Below, piece by piece: positions 12,201 to 22,315 of a DNA stretch of 64,000 nucleotides; within the stretch, counting starts at the first letter, position 1, and each line of letters starts with the position of its first letter. Location: positions 58,387,053-58,451,052 of the forward strand of contig CM060732.1 of the NCBI GenBank assembly GCA_030704615.1, read 5' to 3'. Position numbers and translations under genes: made by a program. This stretch comes from Takakia lepidozioides (taxonomy: Eukaryota; Streptophyta; Takakiopsida; Takakiales; Takakiaceae). Under the pieces are notes generated by a model. The model searched no databases. It was not told the DNA's origin and worked only from the letters and a program-made list of their open reading frames with translations.

Positions 12201-13250
12201 AACATACTTACAACGATTTGGCTGTCCTTAGAATCTATCAGTGATCAGGGAAGTCACTTTCATGAATGAGACCATTGAGTGTTGACTAAAGAGTTCATGA
12301 TTGTACATAGAAAGAGTACAACAATTACCACAGAGGGTAACAGGCAAAGGCTACCAACAAATACTATGTACTATCTTGGCTAAGATAGTCAATGCAAACA
12401 GAACTGATTGGGATACAAAGCTGCTGACAGCTTTGTGGTCATACATGACTTCCTATAAAAGTCACCACTAAGTATACACCATTCCAATTAGTTTATGGTA
12501 TGGAAGCCTTATTTCCAGTGGAATTCCTGTTACCTACCATGTGGGGAAAAAGAATTGGATTGCCATTTCATTAAGGTCAGGAAACATGAATTATACCATG
12601 TGGAAGAAGTACGTGCTGATGCAGCTGATAATATGACCAGAATTCAGATGAAGAGGAAGGAACAGTTTGATGAAGACAAGTTAAAAACCTTTAAGACGGG
12701 AGATTTGGTTCTATGGTTGCAGAAAAAGGGAAAGATTAAAGCTTCTAAGCTTAAATCACCATGGAAAGGACCTTATGTCATACAAAAGATGTATGATAAC
12801 AACACCCATGTTACAAACCATTAATAAAGAAATGCTGGGAAGAGTCAATGCCAATAAGTTGAAGGGGTATAGTGGTATCCATGACAAACCATTGCAGCAT
12901 GATTTGCATGTTGAAACGCAAGAGCAGTCACGGACTGCACCGGGGTTACAAACGGAGTATGGAGCACTTGTCGCTAGGCCAAGCACATATGATCAGGGCG
13001 GGCAAAACAAGCGTGACACAGCCTATCACAGCCCATCAAGGCGAACCACAGCCTATAACAGCCAAAACAAGCGTGACACAGCCTATCACAGCCCAGCACG
13101 GCGCGACACAACCTATCACAACCTACCACAGCGTGTCACAGCCTATCACAGCTTACCACAACATATCACAGCCTATCACAGCTTACCACAGTGCACACCC
13201 ATCACAGTGTACCCCAGACACAGCCTCTCACAGCTCAACACAGCCTACTA
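9243..13250 (+). pseudogene. Pol (protease-RT-RNase H-integrase) of gypsy copy 1
   Basis: Blocks in order: retropepsin-like (VLIDGGSGVNIM, about 9,480-9,515); RT from about 10,230 (LRVCVNYKKLNACTKKDPF, MPFGLCNAPATFQR, active-site VFLDDFSVYSS at about 10,785-10,815); RNase H (about 11,190-11,570); integrase zinc region (HKGVAGGHFGEE... CDE) and core (KWGLDFVGPI, then broken). The C-terminal tail is a TAYHS repeat. About ten frameshifts and stops interrupt it, and part of the integrase core at 12,240-12,360 has lost bases compared with copy 2. The RT active-site region is better kept here than in copy 2. It is not functional as it stands. Confidence 0.88.
13015..13246 (+). repeat. CACAGCCTATCACAGCC repeats in the pol C-terminus
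   Basis: The repeating word CACAGCCTATCACAGCC encodes TAYHS/ITAYHS units at the end of the integrase frame. The same repeat lies at 34,139-34,380 in copy 2. It closely resembles the CACAGCC tract in the LTR of the same element. Confidence 0.85.
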
Positions 13251-15044
13251 GGGTTACACGATCCATAGAATCAGTGACAGGGTGGACGCATAATAACTTC
13301 AGGAAAATGGCTGACGGAAGAAAAAACGGAAACTAGTTTAAAAATAGACACGTGGAGGTCAGGGCGCGACACACAGCTGAGAAGGAAGTGCAAGACCAGG
13401 TGTCATAAGAAAGAGGACAAGAACGGCCGTCAAAAGGGATGAAAGGCGGGCCCATTAATGAATACGGGAAAAGGGAAACGGAACGAACGGCAAGTACAGA
13501 AAAGCGAAATTCTTGTCACATGTGTGATCCTAGTGGACTATCCAGCAGGGAAAGTCCACTAACAAAGAAAATAAAATCTAAAATCCAGTCACAGCGGATA
13601 CAGCCAATAGAAAACCAGAGAAAGGATCAAGAAAATGGAAGGAAATTGAGCGCAAGAGGCGGCGTCGTTTCTGAGTAACGGGCGTCTCGACGGGACAGAC
13701 CATCAATGCTATAGCTTGGAAACTATGGAGGAACTAAGAGATTATACGCTCGCAAATTATACGGCAGCATAGACACGAAAGAACAGAGCGGAGCTTTTCT
13801 CTTGAGCGATGCTTGCAAGCCCCGCAAGCTTACAAGAAATTACCCATAGCTTTCTGTGGCAACCATACGTTTATGCTTTGTGTATTACAGGCATTTCTGC
13901 AGTTGTTACAGCCAAAACAGTTCTGTGAGTCTAAAATGAAGAGAGTGAGAGGAATGGAGGAAATCAGGGTGAAGAGCACCACAATTCTGCAGAAACAAAC
14001 GATTGCTACCCCATAGGCGATACAGATACTGGAGGAGCTGAGATTGCAAGGATTGCAAAGCCTAGATTGGACATTACACCATAGACAGTACATGTTACAA
14101 TTTTTGCAGAACTTTGAGCCAAGGACAGGAACAACAACGGTGAAGGGAGTTTTGAATTAATGATTACTCCCCTATACCTCCAGCAATTGTTTCGATTGCC
14201 AGCAGGTCAGGTGCATGTGGAGGAACACAGGGCAAGACTGCAAATAGGGGGACTTATTCCAAGAAGGGAGTTTCTTTAAAACTCAGGGTTATGCTTGTAC
14301 CAAGGCTGTGTACCCAGGGCTAAAAGAGGTAGGCCAGGTATTGAACGTTCTGATTGCCATGAAACAGAACCAACAGTATTTGAGCAGATCCTTCACGGAG
14401 GAAATACTCAAAGGCCTGAAGGGACAAGAGGTACAATGGGCGGACATAATGTACAACGCACTGGTGGAAGAGATGAAGAGATTACAAGGTACTACCGCAA
14501 AGTCTCCTATCATAGTGTCTGGCCCAATCATTGCTCAAATAATTCTTGATTCTGGCATACTTGATGCGCAAGAAAGAAAGGAGATGTGAGTGTTTGAGCC
14601 AGAAACCACTGCAATGGGAAGAGCAAGGATCTTCACACAGTGAGGGTGGACTAGCAGGGCAACCCGAGACTAAGAGGCAGAGACGGGGAAAGATGTAGTG
14701 GCGGATCCACTGGCTTCACGGATTCCGCATGATAATGTTTCCCAAGCTCATGTGCAGGAAGGGGCACAGCAGCACAGAGAAATGCTATTACTGGAAGCAG
14801 GACCTTCAGAGAGGGAGGAGGAAGTTACTTCAGCATCACAACCATCACAGCCAGCTGATCGACTTGTCACAAGGTCACAAGTTGTCCATGCAGCTCAACC
14901 AGAAATAATTGATTTGGAAAGAGAAGGGTTAGATATTCCAACTACAGAACAGATAGTGGCAGAAATGGAGAAGGGGGACCTTCTCTATGAATATTCTGGT
15001 CTGGTCAAGGAGACAGAGATTCCAGAGGTGCAACAGTTGCCCAG
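13251..15044 (+). pseudogene. Post-pol ORF of gypsy copy 1, N-terminal part only
   Basis: Broken frames match the first part of the post-pol region of copy 2: AYKKLPIAFCGNHTFMLC at about 13,830, then LYLQQLFRLPAGQVHVEEHR, then the run from 14,295 with VGQVLNVLIAMKQNQQYLSR and WADIMYNALVEEMKRL. From 14,698 a 213-codon frame (start MADPLASRIPHD) carries IDLEREGLDIPTTEQIVAEM and runs to 15,339, crossing the element boundary at 15,044. It recalls the extra ORFs of Athila/Tat elements, but I cannot name a domain with confidence. Confidence 0.6.
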
Positions 15045-15639
15045 GGTGGGTCAACCACGAGCAGCATTACCTACACTGCTCAGCTTTCCAGGATCTCATG
15101 CTTTCCGGGATAGTGGACCTGACCTCCTATGGGATGCTCAGTTGCAGCAGTTAGTGAAGCCTAATGCTGACGAGCGAGAGCGGGCTATGGGGTTTTTCAC
15201 TGGGATCACGGCGACGCCTTCTCTTTCTGAGGCATCACGTCGTCAGGTGTTGGGGCAAGCAATGGATCTCAATTGCTTGACCTGGATTATCAGCTTGGCT
15301 ATGGCTGAGCAACGTAGAGTGCGAAGTGCACTTCCTTGACGGTCTCTCTGCCTACCGAGACAGTACAGGCAGCGAGTGGGGGCGAGTCGGTGAGGACCAC
15401 GGGGTGTAGACATCCATGCTCGAGGTTCAGAGGGAGTTGGCAGCCAAGGCAGCTGTGATATTGGGGATTCTTCTCGGGTTGAGGAGGTCCTCAATGATGA
15501 GATGATGGGGCATGATGAGGTCTTTTCATTGACTGAGCAGGCAGGGAGTATTGCTCAAGAGGTTGCAGCATAGCAACCACGGGATGCGTCCTCTTCCTCT
15601 AAGTCTGCTGGACTTAAGGTTGCAGTTACGGAGGACAAT

Positions 15640-18123
15640 TGGGAGCCTGATATTGGACCCATTGTCACCGGAGGAGAGAGACGACGTATACGGCGGTTCT
15701 TGAGGGCTTACAAGAATTGCTTTGCCTTCAATTTGAAGGACTTATGAGCACTGAAGGGTCAAGAGATTCGCATTGAATTGGCTACTGACACGCCAATCTT
15801 TTGGAGACCCTATAGATACAGTGACATGGAGAGATCCTTGATTCAGATGACTTTGGGGTGGTTTGGAGCTATCTGGGGAGAGTATGCTTCAGCCACAGTG
15901 ATGCCAGCCAAGAAGGATGTCTATGGCAATTGGACGGAGAGACGTATGTGCGGTGATTACCGGCCTGTAAATCGTCAGACCAAGTCCGATAGGTATGCCA
16001 TGCCGACACCAGAGGAGATCTTTGATGCCATTGGGCATGCCAAGGTCTTTAACACTTTGGATTTACGATCCGGATATCACCAGGCGCCCATCTTGAGACG
16101 ACCTATCAGGGGGCGTCCTTTTCAGCTGCATACGGATTGGAGCATGCTGGGGCTTGGAGCGGTGCTCACACAGGTGGATGATGAGGGAAAAGAGTTCGTA
16201 GTGGCTTATGCTAGCCGCTCAAACAACGCTGCAGAGTCTAAGTATAGCTCATATGAGGGAGAATGCTTAGCTGCAGTGTGGGCTGTGGCACACTTCAGAT
16301 GCTATCTATACGGCAATCTCTTCACCCTTGTCACGGATCACCAACCACTCAAGTGGTTGATGGAGTCAAACAAGCTTACGGGGAAGCTTGCACGGTGGGC
16401 ACTCATACTCCAGGAGTATGACTTTCAGGTTGTGCATCGACCGGGTTTGGTCAATCGGGATGCGGATGGATTGAGTCGCAATCCATGCACGAGCCAGCAA
16501 GATGACACTGGAGCTCGGTGGCATGGTGAGACGGACGAGGAGATGGTGCCGGGATGGCACGCATCTGCATTTTTGTGTATCTTGGCATCGGGAGGTCAGG
16601 TTGGACCTACAACAGGGATGACTATGGACGGAGTGTCTGAGGACCCTGAGGCTAGTGATGAGCCAGGTGGTGCCAAAGATATATATGAGGATTTGGCTGT
16701 GTTGGGCTACCTCCGCACGGGAGACACGACAGCCACTGTGACTGCCAGGGAGAGGGATCGGATCCTGCAACGAGCGAAGAGGTTCAAGTGGGAGGGGATA
16801 CACCTACTTCGAGTGTGGGAGGATGGTTGGGTGAGGATTGTGCCTCACCCCACACAGCGTGCACGGTTAGTGCGGCATGCCCATGAGGAGTTGGGGCATT
16901 TTGGAGTGCGACGCACTTACAGTTTACTGCAGGGGCAGTATTGGTGCCGTGGTATGCATACAGAGGTGCAACAATTCGTGGCTAGGTGCATGGTGTGTGA
17001 CAGGGTGCGTGCTTCATTCAACGCCCCTACACCACAGTTGCATCCTTTACCAATCATGGGATTGGGCTACAGGTGGAGTCTTGACTTCGCAGGACCGTTG
17101 CCACTAACTATGCGCCACCACAGATATGTGTTGGTGATGGTGGAGCACTTCTCCAAGTGGATTGAGTTGGTTCCATTGCCTGACAAGGCTAGTGAGGGGG
17201 CTGGGTATGCATTCTTGGATCGTGTGCTTAGCCGATTTGGTGCTCCAGCTGAGGTACTCACGGACCAAGGGAGAGAGTTCTTGGGGGAGTTTGAGGCTTT
17301 GTGTGATAAAGCCTTGATAGACCACCGCACCACTTCTCGGGATCATCCTGAGGCCGATGGCTTGGCAGAGAGAGTTGTTCAGACGGTGAAAGAGGGTTTG
17401 CGCAAGTATGGCTTGCAGAAGGGACATCTAGGAGATTGGGATCTTCAAGTTCCTTGGTTAGCCATGGGCTACAGGTTCAGCAAACAAACATCACTTGCCT
17501 CCTTCTCACCATATTTCCCTCTCTTTGGCCGAGAGCCGGATTTGCCTGCAGCCATTTGTAGGGACACTGCTCAAGTCCTTAACCTTGACGATCCGGACGT
17601 GTGGGTACGTGCATGTGATCAGCGTGCAGAGTTGTTCAAGAAAGTCATGCCCATGGCTTTTGAGAACCTTGCCATTGCACAACACCGTGATACGTTGAGG
17701 TATGCCACTATACGTGGTGGAGGATATCGTCCTGGGGTTCGGAGGTTTAGCCCTGGTGACTATGTTTATTTGCAGCAGACTGCTCCTACGACTCTGGATG
17801 TTACTGCAGGGCGTGTTATTCTGAGGGTTCAAGAGGTGTTGTCCTCAGGAGTCCTGATCTTGGAGGGTCGGGATGGCATGACTTGGAAGGATCATGTGCG
17901 TAATCGTGCGCCATGTCACCTTCCCAATGTCGATGGCAGAGTTGACCCAAACTTGGCAGTGGTACCTGCAGGTTTGAGGTGCATGCTCTGTGGGTCTGCC
18001 AAAGGGGTAGCCACCATGCTGGTGTGTGATCGATGCTCAAGAGGTTGGCATATGGGATGCTTGATACCACCTCTTGAGAGGGTTCCTGATGGAGATTGGT
18101 TATGTCCACACTGCTTAGGATAG
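15640..18123 (+). pseudogene. Gypsy pol: RT (deleted), RNase H, integrase, C-terminal PHD finger
   Basis: A 781-codon open frame runs 15,778-18,123; the same frame continues upstream past one TGA at 15,744. RT begins with MCGDYRPVNRQTKSDRYAMP and NTLDLRSGYHQ. At about 16,078-16,090 it jumps directly to the RT/RNase H connection (APILRRPIRGRPF), so the palm with its catalytic aspartates is missing although the frame stays open. RNase H follows (FQLHTDWSMLGLGAVL, ASRSNNAAESKYSSYEGECL, FTLVTDHQPL). The integrase has its HHCC finger (HEELGHFGVRRTY...CMVCDR) and DDE core (SLDFAGPLP, LTDQGREF, HPEADGLAERVVQT). A GPY-like module with FSPGDYVYL follows, then a PHD finger at 17,980-18,114. Reverse transcription would need RT from elsewhere. 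Confidence 0.88.
17980..18114 (+). other. PHD finger at the end of the integrase
   Basis: Eight ligands fit C4HC3: C-x2-C-x11-C-x2-C-x4-H-x2-C-x14-C-x2-C, with the conserved Trp two residues before the seventh ligand (GDWLCPHC) and the aromatic in RGWHMGC. The frame ends three codons later. PHD fingers read histone H3 tails, so by analogy with the chromodomain of chromoviruses it may direct integration; that role is inference. Confidence 0.88.
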
Positions 18124-18382
18124 TGGCAGTGGACATGACTAGAGGCAGCTAACAAGACATGGGGGCCAAGCTCAGAGGAGTCAATACACGAGATCCCAGG
18201 CTCAAGTTCACAGGTTGCACGACGGCGACTAACGATGGGGCAACTCTTGCACCCGGCCTCTTGATCTATTGAGTTTGAGTGTAGTAGGGACAGAGGTGGA
18301 GGACTTAGTGAGGCTATGGTCACTATCACACCTTGTGGCTACCTGGACTTAGAGGGACCTAAGCACCAGCTAGGGGGGCGAT

Positions 18383-18510
18383 TGTGTGGACTAGTGACTG
18401 CCATAGTGGGCAGCATAGTGGCAGCCTAGTGACTGACTAGTTGTGGCCTAGTGGTTGGACTAGTGGCTGGACTAGTGGTGGACTAGTGATATACTAGTGT
18501 GTGGCGTACA
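18383..18510 (+). repeat. Putative 3' LTR start with repeated ACTAGTG words
   Basis: The segment begins TGTGTGGACTAGTGACTGCC right after the purine run. It contains about eight copies of CTAGTG or the related CTAGTGG/CTAGTGA. The far end of this LTR could not be located because no second copy is in the window. Confidence 0.5.
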
Positions 18511-20904
18511 TTTGTGTTGTGTGGTTTTGGACAACGATGTAGTTGTGTAGCGATATGTATGCGCACGACATCTTGTTAAGGTTGAGGAGTCACTGGGTCT
18601 TTCGTCGGAGTGCCCAGATAGCGACTGCATGCTCCCTTTTCAACAACAAAAGACCCATTTGTACCAGCAGGCCCAGCTCGCCCCACATCACAAAGACCTT
18701 CCCATGCAGGTCATGCATTTGTGGAAGGACTCACCTCAGATTGGAGGTGAATACCAAACATCTTTCATCCATAGCCATTTTCTAGTGTCATGCTCTTACA
18801 AACACAATGGCTGCTTACTGGGGCGATTGCACTGCGCAGCACCTTCACCTTACTCTCAATGAGGCTAGACGTAGAGATGGAAGAGGAGAACCACCAAATG
18901 GAGCTGCAGAGAACCAGGAAGCAAGTGGAAGGAGCAGGGTTGCCCACAGCCTCTTCTTCATCAGTCGACTCAGTATCAGGAGGAGCTGGAATGGCTTCAT
19001 CACCAGTCCCCTTACATCTAGGGATCCAGTCCAAAGGTAAGGGAAAAGCCTCTCCACCGAAGATCCAGCCACACTTGCGCATGAAAAGCCTGGTAATCAG
19101 GCCTAAATTTCAGATGCCAGGCTGCATAGCCCTCAATGTGCAGGTCCAGAAGCATCAAAACACCCTGGATTCATTCAATTCCAGCCACATTTCTAGTGTG
19201 AAGACATAGCCGCCAATGCACATGGCAATTAGGCCTGGAATCAGCTGCAAAATCTTCGTAAGGCCTCACCATAGGCATGAAATGCTTCAAACTCCTGCAA
19301 TAAAAGCACTTAGCAGCCCCCATTCACACCAACAGAAGCTCACATCTGAACAGGTGTGAAGACATAGCCGCCAATGCACATGCCAAGACCAATGATTAGG
19401 TCTGGAATTCTATTCCCAGGCTGCAAAGCCTTCATTACGCTTCTCCATAAGCGTCAAACGCCATGAATTCATGCATCAGGAGCACTTAGCCGTCACCATC
19501 CACTCCAGCACTGCTTCCACAAGCAGAGGCCGAAGCAGCAATTCGCAAGCTGATGGGCACCGACAACGTTGAAAGCCTGCGTCACACTTCTCCCCTGCTA
19601 CTCCTTCCTAATCGTCATGGTCAAAACCTTCCCTAGAGCTGGAACACTTCGCGCATTTCAGTCAACGTGAACTTCGTCCCCCTTCTTCAACAGCTCTTGA
19701 ACACCTTTAGCTGAACTATCACAATATGGGAAATTAGCTGTATTATCCTGCACACCTCCGAAAGGACGAGGTCCGATTGAACAGCACACTTACTGTCAAC
19801 GAATGTGGTGCACAGTCAGGAACACTTGTTTTTGCAAAACCTGGAGTAGGACACTTGAAGTGCACGTGGTGCGCAATCCCTCTTTGGCTTTTGTGTTTCC
19901 TTTCATGGACGTCTGTTGTGGAGCAGGAAACCATGTCCGTGAAGTACTTCCACTACTTGTGACCACACCACCATGTCCAGCCAGCTTCATGCTAATGATC
20001 GCCGTCTCTCTCATCCGACCCCCAGCCTGTCGTGCTCACCCCCTCCACGGGAACTTCATTCGACAGAGAGAGATCTATTTTCCTGAATCACATAGCTGCG
20101 CCTCTGAAACCGTATCCTATGTCGATTGCTTATTCTTGCATTCCCGGCCATGAGTCTAGCATTTGCCAAAACTTACTTCACCAATTCAGTGCTTGCAAGC
20201 AAGCTACGTTACATATCCGTGCAAATCCTCCTCTCAAAATGTAACCTAATATCACTTCTCCATTTGTGACCTACCCCGTCGCAATCAAATATTTCTTAAC
20301 ATATCTCTGATTGAGTTCAGTGAGTTCGCATCTCTGCCGTTTGTGACAGAGAGTCGTCAGACTATAATGACCTCACTCCAGACCCGTGTCTCTGAGCCAC
20401 CATGGGTTCTCAAGTGTATGGAAGGCGGATTGAGATACTGGTCTCTCTCTCATTTTCAAAACAAAAACCACAAGTGCTAAAAAACTAAACTCACCTCTGG
20501 CACTCACAGATGCAAGATCATCTCTCTTGAGTGATAGAAAACTAAGAACACACTATTCACACAAGAAACATGAAATCCAACACCATCACTCTTTAAAATA
20601 GTAGTCAAGCCAGGGGCACCCCAAGCTATGGGGACTCCACCCCACAAACAACCTATCCTCCCTTCATAAGCACACTTAGATTCTGAACGATGAAAGAGCT
20701 CGGTCGTGCAGGCTCAACTCGAGAGAGATGAGCCGCACAACTGACGCTCTCGTGAAGATAAGACGGTTCAGGTGTCAAACTAAACTTGACACCTGACTTA
20801 ACACTTGAACTAAATCCAAGTGTTAAATATAAATAACTAGCTTTATTCTAGTTAGTTTCACACTGTGTTTATTTAACTTGACACCACCCTAAGTAGTCAT
20901 AAGA
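18511..20904. other. No gene recognised; may include the rest of an LTR
   Basis: Frames are short. The longest, at 18,790-19,209, has a Ser-rich middle and no domain I know. A degenerate repeat lies at 19,100-19,510. Nothing supports an RNA gene, transposase or exon chain. Confidence 0.45.
19100..19510 (+). repeat. Degenerate tandem repeat, about three units of 130-160 bp
   Basis: GTGAAGACATAGCCGCCAAT plus GCACATG occurs at about 19,198 and 19,357. Each copy is followed by a version of an AGGCCTGGAAT/AGGTCTGGAAT line, a CTGCAAA line and a stretch ending in GCACTTAGC. A more diverged unit precedes the first. Similarity is visible by eye but low. Confidence 0.55.
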
Positions 20905-21005
20905 GGGGGATAATGGAAAAATATAAATTATTATTTATAATCGCAATCAGAAAAAATCGCCATTATGACTTATTAGGTCGGCTCTAAGGAGCTGTAGGGC
21001 AACGT
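20905..21005 (+). repeat. Diverged single copy of the repeat at 22,081-22,315
   Basis: It contains the core ATAAATTATTATTTATAATC inside GGGGGATAATGGAAA...GGAGC. The tail TCGGCTCTAAGGAGC...AGGGCAAC matches the tail of the repeats 1.2 kb downstream, in the same orientation. Confidence 0.6.
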
Positions 21006-22080
21006 TGAGTCCTGCGATTTGGAGCTGCGATTTTCAAGCTAAGTGTCGAAGTGTCGGGATGAAGCCAATACACCTCACGGATGAAGCAGGAATAAATGGG
21101 CGCTGATGGATGGAAAATGAGCACACCTAGTTGATGATCGTAGATGACGGGCGGATGAACAGACTTGACAGTTGGACGTCACTGGGTGGATGAATAAGTA
21201 AGCATAGCTGGATGACAGAAAGATGAATGAAGGTGGTGCATAGAAAGGTGTGCTTATTCATCCGTATGAATGAAAAGAAGTAGATGCAGAAAAACTAGGG
21301 GGGCACAAGTATTATCGGCGCGCAGGGTAGATTTAATAGGGATAATTACGCGCGATCTGCCAAATAAAAGAAGCCAAGAACGATGGGTTAGCCATGGAAT
21401 TAGCGGTCTCTCAGCACACCATCCGCTGTGGACCGGGGAAGAATATAAGCGAGTAGTAAGCATGAATCAGGACCTCAATGTGTGAGATATGGGCTGGTAC
21501 AGTCCAGACTGAGTGGGCAGTAAATGGTGAACCTTTGGTGCATATGGTGAAGGTCTTGTCTCTTGAGATGCAATGTTTGGGGCATATAGACGGATCAGAT
21601 GCTTAAGGATTGGGGGTTTGAATTTGAGACATAGACTTAGAATGACTCATGTTCACATCAGATTGTGCCAGAACTGGAGCAGGTTGCTGACAAGATCTTC
21701 AAATTATTGTTGAGGGAAAGCATCATGGGTACTTAGAGCACAAATAGTTAATCGTACCAGGAGTATAAGCGTTTGATTCATTTCCACAATCTACAATGTA
21801 GATAGAAAACCCTTGGAATCATGATGGCGGTAGCATAGATTTTGACCACTTGTTTATGCTCATTCAATTCAGTTTTAAGGGTAGAGAGATACACATAGGA
21901 TAAGAGATGAAACTCATTAGAACTAGACATACTTGCAATTTCTAGGATAGCATGCTAGATGGCGTAGGTGATATCTTCTCTTCTGCTGCGGTGTCACTTG
22001 TGTCATCCAACTAACCACAATGCATGAGCGAACAAGAAGAATATGCATGAGCCCTCTTTTTTGCTCTACAGAGTCTTAAG
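21006..22080. other. No gene recognised
   Basis: The part 21,057-21,275 is rich in GGATGAA-like words. No frame here shows a domain. The segment lies between two related repeats (20,905-21,005 and 22,081-22,315), so it could be the body of a small mobile element, but I found no target duplication. Confidence 0.4.
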
Positions 22081-22315
22081 AGAGGGAAAATTGAAAGATA
22101 TAAATTCTATTTATAATCGCCCTTAGGACTCCTTAGGGCGGCCCTAACGAGTCCGAAGAGAGGAAAATAGAAAGATGTAAATTATTATTTATAATCGCCC
22201 TAAGGGGTCCGGAGAAGGAAAAAATGGAAAGATAAAAATTATTATTTATAATCGTCTTTAGGACTTTAGGGCAACCTTAAGGAGTCATAACAAGGGGGGA
22301 AAATAGAAAGATGTA
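22081..22315 (+). repeat. Three to four tandem copies of a 57-78 bp stem-loop repeat
   Basis: Units begin GAGGGAAAAT-GAAAGAT, go through AAATTATTATTTATAATCG and end in a short palindromic stretch such as CCCTTAGGACTCCTTAGGG. Units start near 22,081, 22,157 and 22,214, with a partial one at about 22,291. Confidence 0.7.

Larger units (their letters stand above)
4528..15044 (+). mobile_element. Ty3/gypsy LTR retrotransposon copy 1 (Tat/Ogre-like), truncated at 3' end
   Basis: The element has a 5' LTR, PBS, a pre-gag ORF, gag with zinc knuckles, protease, RT, RNase H, integrase and the start of a post-pol ORF. It is a close relative of the complete minus-strand copy at 28,977-42,127. Similarity to that copy ends at about 15,044 (matching about 32,342 in copy 2); beyond it a different gypsy element begins. 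No 3' LTR exists in the window for this copy. It is broken by many single-base frameshifts and by a solo LTR at 8,382-9,242. The order pre-gag ORF, gag, pol, post-pol ORF and the PBS type recall the Tat/Ogre lineage; that placement is inference. Confidence 0.88.
15045..18382 (+). mobile_element. Fragment of a second Ty3/gypsy lineage with a PHD-finger integrase
   Basis: From 15,045 the sequence no longer matches copies 1 and 2. It contains a pre-RT stretch (SFPGSHAFRDSGPDLLWD), an RT with a large internal deletion, RNase H, integrase and a C-terminal PHD finger. A polypurine run TAGGGGGGCG at 18,371-18,380 is followed by TGTGTGGACTAGTG, which looks like the start of a 3' LTR at 18,383. No 5' LTR, PBS or gag is present, so the left part was lost or replaced by copy 1. 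Confidence 0.8.

Noticed and set aside
17700-18123. Chromodomain at the end of the PHD-element integrase
   Set aside because: I looked for the aromatic-cage pattern and saw none; the tail is a GPY-like module followed by the PHD finger.
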